Positions 28,445-38,725 of a stretch of 64,000 bases of DNA are shown piece after piece. This stretch comes from Terasakiella magnetica (GTDB lineage: Bacteria; Pseudomonadota; Alphaproteobacteria; Rhodospirillales; Magnetospirillaceae). The translations under genes and the position numbers were made by a program. Location of the stretch: positions 62,001-126,000 of the forward strand of contig CACVCF010000667.1 of assembly GCA_902729415.1 (NCBI GenBank), given 5' to 3'. Positions within the stretch are counted from its first letter, which is position 1. Each line of letters begins with the position of its first letter. A model generated the notes under the pieces. The model was not told the DNA's origin and searched no databases. It saw only the letters and a program-made list of their open reading frames with translations.

Positions 28445-29638
28445 TCAATCCGCCGCATCCTGGGCCGGGCAGGGCTCCACCGGCTCGGACGGAATCAGGC
28501 GCAGACGGCGGCCGTCGGTGCAAAAACCCAGGCCGACCCGGCCATGCTTGAGCTTGAGGGCGTCGTCGCCGAACAGATCGCGCCGCCAACCGTGCAGGGC
28601 CGGAACATTGGCGTTGTCATCGGCGGCGATGGCATCGATATCGGCGGAATTCGCCACGAGTTTGCTGGCGACGCCATGCTCGTCGCATTTCATCTTCAGC
28701 AAGACCTTGAGCAGGTCGACCACCGGGCCGAGTCCCTTGGGCACTTCGACCCGTTCCACCGGTACCGGGCATTCGCTTTCGGGCACGGCCAGGCCGCGCT
28801 TGACCGCTTCCAGGATGGCCTGACCCATCTTGCCTTCCACCAGCCCCTTGCCGATACCGCGGGTCCGGCCCAGTTCGGTGGTGTCGCTGGGATGGTGGGC
28901 GGCGATCTCGGTCAGGGTCTCGTCCTTTAGCACCCGCTGGCGGGGCAAATCGCGGTCCTGCGCCTCACGCTCGCGCCATGCCGCCAGCTCGCGCAAGACC
29001 GCCAGGAAGCGGGGCGAGGACGAGCGCGGCTTCAGACGCCGCCAAGCGGTGGCGGGATCGACCCGGTAGGTGCCGGGCTCGGTCAGCAGGCCCATTTCCT
29101 CCGACAGCCACTCGATGCGGCCGTTCTTTTCCACCTTGCGCACCAGCTTTTCATAGGCGACGCGCAGATGGGTGACGTCGGCCAGGGCATACTGAACTTG
29201 CTTTTCCGACAGCGGCCGCATGGACCAGTCGGTAAAGCGCATGGATTTGTCGATGCGGGCCTTGGCCAGTTGCGACGCCAGGGTTTCGTAGCCGACCGCG
29301 TCGCCAAAGCCGCAGACCATGGCGGCGACCTGGGTGTCGAACAGCGGTGTCGGAACCGCGCCCGATAAATGCAGGAAAATTTCCACATCCTGACGGGCGG
29401 CGTGGAAGACTTTCAACACGTTGGTGTCGGCCATCAGTTCGAACAGCGGCGACAGATCCATGCCGGGGGCCAGCGGGTCGATGGCGCGGGCCTCGTCCGG
29501 TCCACCCAGCTGAACCAGGCAGAGGATGGGCCAATACGTCTTCTCCCGCATGAATTCGGTGTCGACGGTGATGAACTGTGCGGATTTCAGGCGCTGGCAG
29601 AAGGCCGCCAGTGACGCCGTATCGGAGATCATGGGCAT
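28445..29638 (-). CDS. rnd: Ribonuclease D
   Basis: 397 residues from the ATG at 29638; nearby ATGs at 29653 and 29632 are possible, and none has a strong ribosome site. The 3'-5' exonuclease domain has all DEDD motifs: FITVDTEFMRE, FHAARQDVEIFLH, DTQVAAMVCGFGDAVGY, and YALADVTHLRVAYEKL. An HRDC domain follows (about 205-290). It trims tRNA 3' ends. A 10-bp hairpin lies just upstream of the start. Confidence 0.93.
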   Translation of the reverse strand: MPMISDTASLAAFCQRLKSAQFITVDTEFMREKTYWPILCLVQLGGPDEARAIDPLAPGMDLSPLFELMADTNVLKVFHAARQDVEIFLHLSGAVPTPLFDTQVAAMVCGFGDAVGYETLASQLAKARIDKSMRFTDWSMRPLSEKQVQYALADVTHLRVAYEKLVRKVEKNGRIEWLSEEMGLLTEPGTYRVDPATAWRRLKPRSSSPRFLAVLRELAAWREREAQDRDLPRQRVLKDETLTEIAAHHPSDTTELGRTRGIGKGLVEGKMGQAILEAVKRGLAVPESECPVPVERVEVPKGLGPVVDLLKVLLKMKCDEHGVASKLVANSADIDAIAADDNANVPALHGWRRDLFGDDALKLKHGRVGLGFCTDGRRLRLIPSEPVEPCPAQDAAD

Positions 29639-29662
29639 GATCGAGTGATACACCGAGCCGCC

Positions 29663-29690
29663 CGGAGGCGCCAGTGTTTTGGCGCCTCCG
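29663..29690. repeat. Hairpin in the rnd upstream region
   Basis: CGGAGGCGCC (29663-29672) pairs with GGCGCCTCCG (29681-29690) around an 8-base loop, about 25 bases before the rnd start. It could affect rnd transcription or translation. Confidence 0.5.
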
Positions 29691-29710
29691 CCACCACATA
29701 ACTCTTAATG

Positions 29711-29745
29711 CCAAGTCTCGATGAGTGCGACTCATCGAGACTTGG
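29711..29745. repeat. Perfect 16-bp stem hairpin
   Basis: The arms 29711-29726 and 29730-29745 are perfect reverse complements around a GCG loop. It lies in the 180-base gap between rnd and the broken regulator gene, both on the minus strand. There is no T tract. It may act as a terminator, a REP-like element or a protein-binding site. Confidence 0.6.
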
Positions 29746-29761
29746 TTAGGCCCAAGGGGCC

Positions 29762-29784
29762 GCGCGGCTGATGCCGCGGGAGCC
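29762..29784. repeat. Second copy of the 23-base element at 10561-10583
   Basis: Matches 10561-10583 at 22 of 23 bases. It lies directly after the 16-bp hairpin, so the two together may be one intergenic element. Confidence 0.55.
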
Positions 29785-29833
29785 AAGGGTGCCGGATGGC
29801 GCCCGCCCGGCGATTGAGGGCCAAGATTCGGTG

Positions 29834-30756
29834 TTAATGCACCACCTGGGTATGGCGTCCCACCGCCTCGCTGATCTGGCGGCTGGCGCGGATGCACTCG
29901 CGCTCGCGGCTGAACGACTTGGCCACCGCGCCGGCGATCTGCGGCAGCACCGCCAGCCAGCGCTGGTCGGGGTCGCAAATGTTCTGGCCCAGACCCTGGC
30001 AGATATCGATCATGGTGGCGGCAAGATGGGCCACGTGGTCGAAGCCGGTTCCCGCCACCCGCAGGCGCAGTTCGGTGGCGCAGTCCCGCAGATCGCCGAT
30101 CAGGGCGGCGGCGGTATCCGACGGTGGCCGCTGGGCCAGGGCTTCGCGGATGCGGGCCACCAGCCAGCCCACCTGTATGGTCTGGCGCTCGATGCGGTGT
30201 TCGTTGACCAAGGTCCAGGCGCCGCGCACCCGGCGGCGTAATTCGTCGCGGCTGATGCTGGCCATCACCGTCTCGCGCAAGGGGTTGGGCACCGAGACCT
30301 TGGGGGCGTCCTCGGTGCCGGGCCGCTGGCCGGGGCCGCGCCGCTCCGGCCCCACATAATTGCGGGTGACGATGAAGGGGCGCCGATGCGGTCGGCCAGG
30401 GCGACCGGCTGGAACGGCTTGGCCAAAATGGCGTCGGCGCCGCTGTCCATCAAGAGGGCGATCTGCTGCGGGTCGGGGCGGGGAGTCAGGATGACGGACA
30501 AAGCGAAGGTGTTGTCGCCCTTGACCCGGTTGCGCACGCGCTGGACCGCCTGACACGATTCAAGCAGGCCGAATTCGGCGTCCATCACCAGCAGATCGAT
30601 CATGTCCGATTGCAGGTAATGGTCGGCCTCGTTGGTATGATCAGCGGTGATCATCTGGCGGCAACCCATATTGATCAGGGTGCCGGCCACCATCTGGCGG
30701 AGTTGGGAATCTGGGGTGCACAGCAGCGCTCGCACACTTTGAAAGTGTCGGTTCAT
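29834..30756 (-). pseudogene. Frame-shifted receiver-domain regulator, paralogue of 7553-8470
   Basis: Two overlapping frames together make the same architecture as the protein at 7553-8470. The first (from ATG 30756) is a receiver domain with phosphorylatable Asp59 in LLVMDAEF and Lys in ILAKPF, ending at ALADRI. The second frame picks up at PFIVTRNYVGPERRG and runs through the helical C-terminal domain to 29834. The junction at about 30378-30390 lacks roughly six residues present in the paralogue (RLRVLVERRKPF) and shifts frame. Unlike its paralogue, this copy keeps the phosphorylation residues. As sequenced it gives a truncated receiver; a sequencing error cannot be ruled out, but an indel of many bases argues for real decay. 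Confidence 0.75.
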
Positions 30757-30953
30757 GGCTTACCATCCTGGCAAGAGTGGACGTCCGTTCTGGCCGCCAG
30801 CCCCGCCGATGGCGCGCTCACCATTGGGGATAGGCCGAGTGTATGGGCCGAGTGGTAAAGATACGGTTATGGCGCCTTGACAAAACCAAGGCTCCAATGC
30901 CTTCTTCCGGGTTTCGAGTGATCGGCTTGGCGCGTCAGCGGAGATAAGGTTTC

Positions 30954-32750
30954 ATGCACGTCTACAGAACGCACACCTGTGGCCAGTTGAAGGCTGAAAA
31001 TGCAGGCATTCAGGCCCGTTTGTCGGGCTGGGTCCATCGCAAGCGTGACCACGGCAATCTGCTGTTCGTCGATCTGCGCGACCATTTCGGCCTGACCCAG
31101 TGCGTCATCGATATTTCCAGCCCGGTGTTCGCCACCCTGGAAAAGGCTCGGCCCGAAAGCGTCATCACCGTCACCGGCAAGGTGGTCAAGCGTTCGGCCG
31201 AGACCATCAATCCCCGTCTGCCCACCGGCGAGATCGAGGTGCAGGTGGCCGAGATCGAGATCCAGTCCATCGCCGACGTGCTGCCCATGCAGGTGGCGGG
31301 CGATCAGGAATACCCCGAGGACATGCGGTTGAAGTACCGCTTCCTCGATCTGCGCCGGGAAGACGTCCACGCCAACATGATGCTGCGGTCGAAGGTGATC
31401 TCCTACCTGCGCCGCGCCATGCAGGATCAGGGCTTTACCGAGTTCCAGACCCCCATCCTGACGGCCAGCAGCCCCGAGGGCGCCCGCGATTATCTGGTGC
31501 CGTCGCGCCTGCATCCCGGCAAGTTCTATGCCCTGCCCCAGGCACCGCAGCAGTTCAAGCAGCTGTTGATGGTCGCGGGTTTCGATAAGTACTTCCAGGT
31601 GGCACCCTGCTTCCGCGACGAGGCCGGCCGTGCTGACCGTTCGCCGGGCGAGTTCTATCAGCTCGACTTCGAGATGAGCTATGTCACCCAGGACGATGTC
31701 TTCGCCGCCATCGAGCCGGTGCTGGAAGGCGTGTTCAAGGAATTCGGCAATGGCCGCAAGGTCACGCCCGCTCCGTTCCCGCGCATCCCTTATGCCGAGT
31801 CCATGCTGAAATACGGCTCGGACAAGCCCGATTTGCGCAATCCCATCATCATCGCCGACGTCACCGAGCCCTTCCGTGGCTCGGGCTTCGGCCTGTTCGC
31901 CAAGCTGGTGGACAAAGGCGCCTCGGTGCGGGCCATTCCCGCCCCCGGCGCCGCCAATCAGCCACGGTCGTGGTTCGACAAGCTGAACGAGTGGGCGCGT
32001 GAGAACGGCGCCGGTGGTCTGGGCTATATTCAGTTCGCCGCCGACGGCCCCAAAGGCCCCATCGCCAAGAACCTGGAGCCCGAGCGGGTCGCGGCCATCA
32101 AGGCCGCCGCCAACCTTCGGGACGGCGACGCAGTATTCTTCGCCTGCGACAAGGGCGATGCGGCGGCCAAGTTCGCAGGTCTGGTCCGCACCAAGATCGG
32201 GACCGAGCTGGACCTGCTGGAGAAGGACGTGTTCAAGTTCTGCTGGACCGTGGACTTCCCCATGTACGAGCGCAACGAGGAGAGCGGTCAGATCGAGTTC
32301 TCCCACAACCCGTTCTCCATGCCCCAGGGCGGTATGGACGCGCTGTTGAACCAGGACCCGCTGACCATCAACGCCTATCAGTACGACATCGTCTGTAACG
32401 GCACCGAGCTGTCGTCGGGCGCCATCCGTAACCACCGCCCCGACATCATGTACAAGGCGTTCGAGATCGCCGGATATTCCGCCGCCCACGTGGAAGAGCA
32501 TTTCGGCGGTATGCTGAACGCCTTCAAGTTCGGCGCCCCGCCCCATGGCGGCTCTGCCCCCGGCATCGACCGCATCGTCATGCTGCTGGCCGACGAGCCC
32601 AATATCCGCGAAGTCATCTTGTTTCCCATGAACCAGCAGGCCCAGGATCTGCTGATGCAGGCCCCGGCGGAAATCACGCCCGAGCGTCTGCGCGAATTGC
32701 ACATCAAGCTCGACCTGCCCAAGCCCAAGAAAGAGGTGAAGGAGGGGTAA
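30954..32750 (+). CDS. aspS: Aspartyl-tRNA synthetase
   Basis: 598 residues. It begins [18 protein letters not shown] with an OB-fold anticodon-binding domain ([17 protein letters not shown]). The class II motif 2 is [20 protein letters not shown], a GAD insertion spans about 290-420, and motif 3 is [16 protein letters not shown] precedes the ATG. It charges tRNA-Asp; alphaproteobacterial enzymes of this form often also charge tRNA-Asn. The MBL-fold gene follows after one base. Confidence 0.97.
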   Translation: MHVYRTHTCGQLKAENAGIQARLSGWVHRKRDHGNLLFVDLRDHFGLTQCVIDISSPVFATLEKARPESVITVTGKVVKRSAETINPRLPTGEIEVQVAEIEIQSIADVLPMQVAGDQEYPEDMRLKYRFLDLRREDVHANMMLRSKVISYLRRAMQDQGFTEFQTPILTASSPEGARDYLVPSRLHPGKFYALPQAPQQFKQLLMVAGFDKYFQVAPCFRDEAGRADRSPGEFYQLDFEMSYVTQDDVFAAIEPVLEGVFKEFGNGRKVTPAPFPRIPYAESMLKYGSDKPDLRNPIIIADVTEPFRGSGFGLFAKLVDKGASVRAIPAPGAANQPRSWFDKLNEWARENGAGGLGYIQFAADGPKGPIAKNLEPERVAAIKAAANLRDGDAVFFACDKGDAAAKFAGLVRTKIGTELDLLEKDVFKFCWTVDFPMYERNEESGQIEFSHNPFSMPQGGMDALLNQDPLTINAYQYDIVCNGTELSSGAIRNHRPDIMYKAFEIAGYSAAHVEEHFGGMLNAFKFGAPPHGGSAPGIDRIVMLLADEPNIREVILFPMNQQAQDLLMQAPAEITPERLRELHIKLDLPKPKKEVKEG

Positions 32751-32751
32751 G

Positions 32752-33783
32752 GTGAACGCTTCCCCCGTCGCTCATCCGTTCGACGCTCCTCCCGCACCCG
32801 CCGAGATGCGGGAGGTGGCGCCCGGCATCCATTGGATCAGGATGCCGCTGCCGTTTGCCCTCGACCACATCAATCTGTGGGCGCTAGACGATGGCGAGGG
32901 CGGCGTGGCCCTGGTCGATAGCGGCCTTGGCACCGACGAGACCAAGGCCCTGTGGGCAAGTCTGTTCACCGGGCCTTTGGCGGGCAAGACCCCCACCCGG
33001 CTGGTCTGCACCCACTTTCACCCCGACCATATGGGCCTTGCCGGGTGGCTGTGCGATCGTTTTGATATCGAGCTGCACGCCACCATGCGGGAATGGCTGT
33101 TCGCCCGCATGCTATGGCTGGAGCAGAGCGACGATTTCATCGCCAATCAACTGCGCTATTACCGCCGCATCGGCTTTGACGAGTCCCAATTGGCGGGCGT
33201 CGCCGAGCGCGGCAACAGCTTCCGCAACCGCATCGAACGCATGCCGGTGCGTGTCATCGGCCTGCGTCACGGCGATACCCTGACCATCGGCCGCCATGAC
33301 TGGCGGGTGATCGAAGGCGGCGGCCATTCCCCGGAACACGCCTGCCTTCATTGCGCCGAGGCGGGTATCCTGATTTCCGGCGACCAGATCCTGCCGCGCA
33401 TCAGCCCCATCGTCGGGGTCTGGCCGCAGCAGCCCGAGTCCGAGCCTTTGTCGCTGTTCCTTGATGCTTTGTCGCGTTTGGGTGAACTGCCCGCCGACAC
33501 CCTGGTGCTGCCGTCCCATGGCCTGCCCTTCACGGGCCTGCGTACGCGGGTGGCGGAATTGCAGGCTCATCATGCCGAACGTCTTGACCGCACCTTGGCG
33601 GCCTTGACCGAGCCCCGTCGGGCGCAAGAGGTGCTGAAAGCGCTGTTCCGGCGGGAATTGGATGCCCATCAGATGGGTTTCGCCGTCGCCGAGACCCTGG
33701 CCCATCTTCACCACCTCATGGCCCAGGGCAAGGTAGCGCGCGATCTCGGCGCCGATGGCGTCTGGAGCTATCGGCGGGCCTGA
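32752..33783 (+). CDS. MBL-fold metallohydrolase
   Basis: 343 residues from a GTG one base after aspS, with AAGGAGGGG upstream. The metal site THFHPDHMG (HxHxDH) is present, with a second His in GGGHSPEHACLH and an Asp in LISGDQILP. A C-terminal helical winged domain (about 260-343) resembles that of the LACTB2-like or glyoxalase II-like group. It probably hydrolyses a thioester or small ester in the cytoplasm. The substrate is unknown. Confidence 0.88.
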   Translation: MNASPVAHPFDAPPAPAEMREVAPGIHWIRMPLPFALDHINLWALDDGEGGVALVDSGLGTDETKALWASLFTGPLAGKTPTRLVCTHFHPDHMGLAGWLCDRFDIELHATMREWLFARMLWLEQSDDFIANQLRYYRRIGFDESQLAGVAERGNSFRNRIERMPVRVIGLRHGDTLTIGRHDWRVIEGGGHSPEHACLHCAEAGILISGDQILPRISPIVGVWPQQPESEPLSLFLDALSRLGELPADTLVLPSHGLPFTGLRTRVAELQAHHAERLDRTLAALTEPRRAQEVLKALFRRELDAHQMGFAVAETLAHLHHLMAQGKVARDLGADGVWSYRRA

Positions 33784-33792
33784 CCGAAGAAA

Positions 33793-33823
33793 GAAAGGGG
33801 CACCCGAACCGGGCGCCCCTTTC
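33793..33823. terminator. Hairpin terminator between the MBL gene and ispB-like gene
   Basis: GAAAGGGGC (33793-33801) pairs with GCCCCTTTC (33815-33823), with a further inner CCCG/CGGG pairing. It lies between converging genes and may serve both. Confidence 0.7.
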
Positions 33824-33827
33824 AGAC

Positions 33828-34847
33828 TCAGTAGGCGCGGTCGATACAGAAATCGATGACGTCGATCATCGCCTGTTTGACCGGGGTGTCGGGAAAGATG
33901 CCCAGGGCGTCGCGGGCGATTTCGCCGTAATGGCGGGCGCGGGCGACGGTGGCGGCGAGGCTGCCGTGCTTTTCCATCAGCTGGATGGCCTGTTCCAGGT
34001 CGCCGTCGTTCTGGTCGAGGTCTTCGAGACAGCGGCGCCAGAAGGTGCGCTGATCGTCGTCGCCCCGGCGGAAAGCCAGGATCACCGGCAAGGTGATCTT
34101 GCCTTCACGGAAATCGTCGCCCACGGTCTTGCCCAGCACCGCCTGCTTGGCCGAGTAGTCAAGTACGTCGTCGATGAGCTGGAAGGCGATGCCGAGATTG
34201 AGGCCGTAGGATTCCAGCGCCTCTTCCTCGATCTTGGGACGTTCGGCCACCACCGCGCCGATGCGGCAGGCGGCGGCGAACAAGGCGGCGGTCTTGGAGC
34301 GGATGACCTCCAGATAGGAATCTTCGCTGGTCTCGGTATCGTTGGCGGTGATCAGCTGCAGCACCTCGCCCTCGGCGATCACCGACGATGCGTGCGACAA
34401 GATCGCCAGCACCGACAGCGAGCCGTCTTCGACCATCAGTTCGAACGAGCGGGAAAACAAGAAGTCGCCCACCAGGACGCTGGGCTTGTTGCCAAACAAC
34501 GCATTGGCCGAGGCCTGACCGCGCCGTAATTCGGATTCGTCGACCACGTCGTCATGCAGCAAGGTGGCGGTGTGGATGAATTCGACGCAGGCCGCTAGTT
34601 TGACATGGCGCTCACCGCTATGGCCCGCCAGCTTGGCCGAGGCCAAGGTCAGAACCGGGCGCAGACGCTTGCCGCCAGCGGCGATGATATGGCCGGCCAG
34701 CTGGGGAATCAGCGCCACCGGGCTATGCATACGGTCGACGATGGTGCGGTTGACCTTTTCCAGGTCATCCTTGACCAGAGCCACCAGTGTGTCGAAGCTT
34801 TTCGCCTTCTTGCTCCGTTCGTCTTCCAAACTCACCACGATCGCCAC
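33828..34847 (-). CDS. ispB: Trans-polyprenyl diphosphate synthase (ubiquinone side chain)
   Basis: 339 residues from the GTG at 34847, which has GGGAGGAG about nine bases upstream. The frame is open for 50 more codons upstream but that part has no family similarity. Both aspartate-rich motifs are present: LLHDDVVDES and LIDDVLDY, plus GGKRLRP. It chains isopentenyl diphosphate into the long isoprenoid tail of ubiquinone; chain length cannot be read from sequence by eye. It is divergent from the methyltransferase gene. Confidence 0.92.
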   Translation of the reverse strand: MAIVVSLEDERSKKAKSFDTLVALVKDDLEKVNRTIVDRMHSPVALIPQLAGHIIAAGGKRLRPVLTLASAKLAGHSGERHVKLAACVEFIHTATLLHDDVVDESELRRGQASANALFGNKPSVLVGDFLFSRSFELMVEDGSLSVLAILSHASSVIAEGEVLQLITANDTETSEDSYLEVIRSKTAALFAAACRIGAVVAERPKIEEEALESYGLNLGIAFQLIDDVLDYSAKQAVLGKTVGDDFREGKITLPVILAFRRGDDDQRTFWRRCLEDLDQNDGDLEQAIQLMEKHGSLAATVARARHYGEIARDALGIFPDTPVKQAMIDVIDFCIDRAY

Positions 34848-34962
34848 GATGCAGATACTCCTCCCGCGCGGACTGTTTCCTACCCGCGGGGACGAACATA
34901 GTGTTGCGGCGGAAAGGCGGTCAAGCTTACATCGCCCTGTTGTTATGCTTTCCAGGTGATTC

Positions 34963-35745
34963 ATGCATGCGGATATCCCCTTTGAGGTGACCGAAGACAC
35001 GATTCTGGGGGGGCGGGTACGCCTGACCCAGCCTGCCCAAGGCTATCGCGCCGCCATCGACCCGGTGCTGTTAGCTGCCATGGTGCCGGGCCAAGCGGGG
35101 GAGCGCGCCCTTGATCTGGGCTGTGGCGTCGGCGCGGCGGCGTTGTGTCTGGCCGTCCGGGTGCCGGGGCTGGCGGTCACCGGCCTGGAAATTCAGCCCG
35201 CCCTGGCGGCTCTGGCGCGGCGTAATGCCGAGGCCAATGGCTGTTCCAGCCGGTTTGGGGTGGAGGAGGGCTCGGCCGCCGCGCCGCCGCCGCCGGTGGC
35301 CCTGGGCGGCTTTGACCACGTGCTGACCAACCCGCCTTATCTGGAGAAGGGCCGGGGGACGCCGCCACCTGGGCAAAGCAAAGCCACCGCCAATATGGAG
35401 GGCGAGGTCGATCTGGCGGCGTGGATCAGGGCGGCATCTGGATTGCTCAAGCCCAAGGGGCGGTTGACCATGATTCAGCGCGCCGACCGTCTCGGCCATA
35501 TTCTGGCGGCGATGCAGGCACGCGGGTTGGGCGGCATCACGGTGGTGCCGTTGTGGCCCAAGCCGGGGCGCCCCGCCGCCCGCGTGATCGTCACCGCCCG
35601 CAAGGGGGCACGGACTCCCCTGGTGCTTCTGCCCGGTCTGGTGCTGCACCGTGCCGACGGAGCCTATACCGATGAAGCCGAGGCGGTGCTGCGCCATGGC
35701 GCAGCACTCCTTGACCCCTTCGGATCAGCAAAGGACAATGGGTGA
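34963..35745 (+). CDS. TrmN6-like tRNA (adenine-N6) methyltransferase
   Basis: 260 residues. Class I methyltransferase with a SAM motif ALDLGCGVGAAALCLA and the N6-adenine catalytic motif TNPPYLEKG. The start EDTILGGRVRLTQPAQGYR is typical of TrmN6/YfiC, which modifies A37 of tRNA-Val. The small membrane protein gene overlaps its stop. Confidence 0.88.
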   Translation: MHADIPFEVTEDTILGGRVRLTQPAQGYRAAIDPVLLAAMVPGQAGERALDLGCGVGAAALCLAVRVPGLAVTGLEIQPALAALARRNAEANGCSSRFGVEEGSAAAPPPPVALGGFDHVLTNPPYLEKGRGTPPPGQSKATANMEGEVDLAAWIRAASGLLKPKGRLTMIQRADRLGHILAAMQARGLGGITVVPLWPKPGRPAARVIVTARKGARTPLVLLPGLVLHRADGAYTDEAEAVLRHGAALLDPFGSAKDNG

Positions 35746-35975
35746 TGTTCGGAAAATTCCTGCTTACCGTCACGGTTATCGCCATCATCTGGTTCGGCTA
35801 TAAGTATCTTGGCCGGATGGCCGAGCTGCGGCAGCGCAAGCCCGGTGGCCCGCGCCCCGAGACTCCTGCCCAGGATGCCGGGGCGGCGGAAATCATGGTC
35901 GAGTGCAAAAGCTGCGGCACGTGGCAACCCGCCCGCTCGGCCAAGGCCTGCGGCCGCAACGATTGTCCGTATTAA
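35745..35975 (+). CDS. Small membrane-anchored zinc-ribbon-like protein
   Basis: 76 residues from the ATG at 35745, sharing one base with the preceding stop and with AAGGA upstream. It has one transmembrane helix (about 4-20) followed by a Pro-rich linker and a C-terminal CKSCGTWQPARSAKACGRNDC. The CxxC...CxxxxC arrangement looks like a zinc ribbon facing the cytoplasm. I know similar small proteins in alphaproteobacteria only as hypotheticals. Confidence 0.75.
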   Translation: MFGKFLLTVTVIAIIWFGYKYLGRMAELRQRKPGGPRPETPAQDAGAAEIMVECKSCGTWQPARSAKACGRNDCPY

Positions 35976-36118
35976 CACCTAGTCTATTGAACCGGATTGA
36001 ACGTAGCGCCACTTACAAATGGTGGATGCCAATGGCCTGTATTCTATGCCTTTGTGCGTGACCGTCTATGCTATAGGTATTGGCATCTGACCATGGCACC
36101 TTTAACGGAGACGGCTTG

Positions 36119-38725
36119 ATGAGCGATGCCCAGTTCAGGGCGAATTCCCTGCTGGCAGGCCTGTTCCGGCGGCAGGCGGCGGTGCTGGCAGCATTGCTGG
36201 TAATGGCCTTCGCGGGCTATTGGACGCTTGAATGGACGGTATCCTTTCTGTCCGATGACGGTGCCCTGATCAACGTCGCCGGGCGTCAGCGCATGCTATC
36301 GCAGCGGATCAGCGGGTTGAGCTATCAGCTTTCTACGGCCACCGACGAGGATGGGCGGCAGGCCTTACGTTCCTTGATCACCATCGCCGCCACCGAAATG
36401 GAGAATGGGCACGCTCGGCTGATTCAAGAGGGTGCCGAGCGAGGCATGTCGCCCGAGCTGCACAATCTTTATTTCGGCCAGACTCCCTCTTTGGACCAAA
36501 GTGTCCCGCACTTCATTGCCTTGGCGCGGGACCTGGCGGGCCGGGGGAGTCTGGGGACTGGGGCCGACGTCCCCATCTTGCGGGAACTGGCCCAAATGGG
36601 GCGGGTGGACTTGCTGCAAGGGTTGGAGCGGGTGGTGGTCCGCTATCAGGAGGAAAGCTACGCCCGGGTTGTCCGGTTGCGCTACAACGCCATGATCGGG
36701 CTGTATCTGTTTGCTGCGGTGCTGGCATTTTCCTGGCTGGGTGTCTTTCATCCCATGGCACGGCGCCTGCGTGAGGAATTGGCCGCCCATCAGGCGGCGG
36801 AGGAGCAGATTCATCTGGTTCTGGAATCCGTGGGCGAGGGCATCATCGGGTTGGATGCCTTGGGCCATACCAGCTTCGTCAATCGATCGGCCATGCACAT
36901 GCTGGGTTATGACGCGGATGAACTGATCGGCCGTCACCTTCATCCCATGGTGCATCACACCCGCTCCGACGGCAGCACCTATCCCCAGGAGACCTGTCCC
37001 CTAACCCAGACACTGCGTGATGGCAGTCGCTGCAGCGTCGATAACGAGCTGTTCTGGCGCAAGGATGGGAGTTCATTTCCTATCCACTATCTGTCCAATC
37101 CCATTCTCAAGGACGGCGCTTTGATCGGGGCGGTGGTCACCTTCCGCGATATTTCCGAGCAGTTAGAGACCAAGCGGTCGCTTCTGGCCAGCGAGGAAAT
37201 CAAGAGCTGTATTCTCGACGCAGCCCTGGATGCCATCGTCACCGTTGACAGCAATGGCCTTATCGTCGAGTTCAATCCCGCCGCCGAGCGGATTTTCGGC
37301 CACCACCCCTCTGATGTGATCGGGCGCGAGATCGCCAGCCTGATCATTCCCGAGGAATTCCGCGACGCCCACCGCCGCGGGTTGGCGCGGGTGGTCGCCG
37401 GTGGGGCCTCGAAAGTTGTAGGCCAGCGCCTGGAAATGATCGGCCAGCATGCCGACGGCCATACCATTCCAGTGGAACTGACTATTACCCATCTTCCCGA
37501 CCATGGCCTGTTCACTGCGTTTATCCGCGATCTCTCCGAGCAGAAGCGCACCGAGGCGGCACTGCGGCGGTCACAAAAGCTGGATGCGGTCGGGCAACTG
37601 ACTGGAGGCATTGCCCACGACTTCAACAATTTATTGGGCATCATCACTGGCAACCTCGAATTGCTGCAAAAGAGCGTGGCCGATGACGAGAAGGCCGCCA
37701 AGCGGGTGGCGACGGCGTTGAAAAGCGCCAAGCGCGGTGCCGACCTTACCCGGCGTCTGCTGTCGTTCTCGCGCCAAGATCCCGGCATTCACGGCAAGGA
37801 GCCCTGCGACCTCAACGAGGCCATCTCCAGCATGCTGGAGATGCTGCAACGCTCGCTGACCCAGGTGGTGACGGTCAAGACCGGCCTGGAGCCCAATCTG
37901 TGGAAGACCGCTATCAATCGCAGCGAGTTTGAAGACAGTCTGCTCAACCTCACCATCAATGCCCGCGATGCCATGCCCCAGGGTGGCATTTTGCTGATCG
38001 ATACCAACAATATCACCATCGAACCGGCCCATGCCCGCATCGATCCCAATCTGAAGGCGGGGGATTACGTGGTGGTCTCGGTCAGCGATACCGGGACCGG
38101 TATTTCGAGAGAGATCGTGGACAAGATCTTCGAGCCGTTCTTCACCACCAAGGAGCGGGGCAAGGGGACAGGGCTCGGCCTCAGCATGGTCTATGGCTTC
38201 GCCAAGCGTTCGGGCGGCCATATCCGCGCCTATTCCGACGTCGGGGTGGGAACCACATTCCGTCTTTATCTGCCCCGCTGCCGTGACGAGGCCGGAGGAG
38301 GGGCGGGGCAGGACGATTCCCTTAGCGACCTGCCCCGTGGGAGCGAGACGATTCTGGTGGTGGACGATGAAATTCATCTGGCCGAGATCGCGGGCGAGTT
38401 CCTTCAGGATCTGGGCTACACTGCCATCGTCTGCGGCGACCCCAGAGAGGCGTCGCGCCTTCTCGCCCAGCGGTCAGATATCGATCTGCTGTTTACCGAT
38501 GTGGTGATGCCCCACGGTATGGACGGCTTTGCCCTGGCGCGCCAAGTCCTCGAACATGGGCTGGGCTGTGCCGTGCTGTTCACCTCGGGCTTTACCGGAT
38601 ACGCCCATGATCGTCCCCAGGACGAAGGGCATGTGATGCTGACCAAACCCTATGGCAAGGCGGATCTGGCGCGAAAGGTGCGCGACGTTCTTGATGCCCG
38701 GAAACAGGAGATGAAGCGGCCATGA
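36119..38725 (+). CDS. Hybrid histidine kinase with PilJ/NarX-type sensor, two PAS domains and receiver
   Basis: 868 residues from the ATG at 36119 (GGAG upstream). Order: transmembrane helix (about 20-42), periplasmic four-helix PilJ_N sensor with [17 protein letters not shown], second helix (about 190-212), two PAS domains (about 235-350 and 360-480), HisKA with phosphorylated His500 in GGIAHDFNN, ATPase domain with [18 protein letters not shown], and a C-terminal receiver with Asp794 in LLFTDVVMP. PilJ_N is related to the NarX sensor of nitrate/nitrite. The stop overlaps the receiver-EAL gene by four bases, which is the likely output partner. Confidence 0.93.
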   Translation: MSDAQFRANSLLAGLFRRQAAVLAALLVMAFAGYWTLEWTVSFLSDDGALINVAGRQRMLSQRISGLSYQLSTATDEDGRQALRSLITIAATEMENGHARLIQEGAERGMSPELHNLYFGQTPSLDQSVPHFIALARDLAGRGSLGTGADVPILRELAQMGRVDLLQGLERVVVRYQEESYARVVRLRYNAMIGLYLFAAVLAFSWLGVFHPMARRLREELAAHQAAEEQIHLVLESVGEGIIGLDALGHTSFVNRSAMHMLGYDADELIGRHLHPMVHHTRSDGSTYPQETCPLTQTLRDGSRCSVDNELFWRKDGSSFPIHYLSNPILKDGALIGAVVTFRDISEQLETKRSLLASEEIKSCILDAALDAIVTVDSNGLIVEFNPAAERIFGHHPSDVIGREIASLIIPEEFRDAHRRGLARVVAGGASKVVGQRLEMIGQHADGHTIPVELTITHLPDHGLFTAFIRDLSEQKRTEAALRRSQKLDAVGQLTGGIAHDFNNLLGIITGNLELLQKSVADDEKAAKRVATALKSAKRGADLTRRLLSFSRQDPGIHGKEPCDLNEAISSMLEMLQRSLTQVVTVKTGLEPNLWKTAINRSEFEDSLLNLTINARDAMPQGGILLIDTNNITIEPAHARIDPNLKAGDYVVVSVSDTGTGISREIVDKIFEPFFTTKERGKGTGLGLSMVYGFAKRSGGHIRAYSDVGVGTTFRLYLPRCRDEAGGGAGQDDSLSDLPRGSETILVVDDEIHLAEIAGEFLQDLGYTAIVCGDPREASRLLAQRSDIDLLFTDVVMPHGMDGFALARQVLEHGLGCAVLFTSGFTGYAHDRPQDEGHVMLTKPYGKADLARKVRDVLDARKQEMKRP

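Noticed and set aside
30867..32702. Long open frame antisense to aspS
   Set aside because: Shadow of a certain gene; no ribosome site or family motif.
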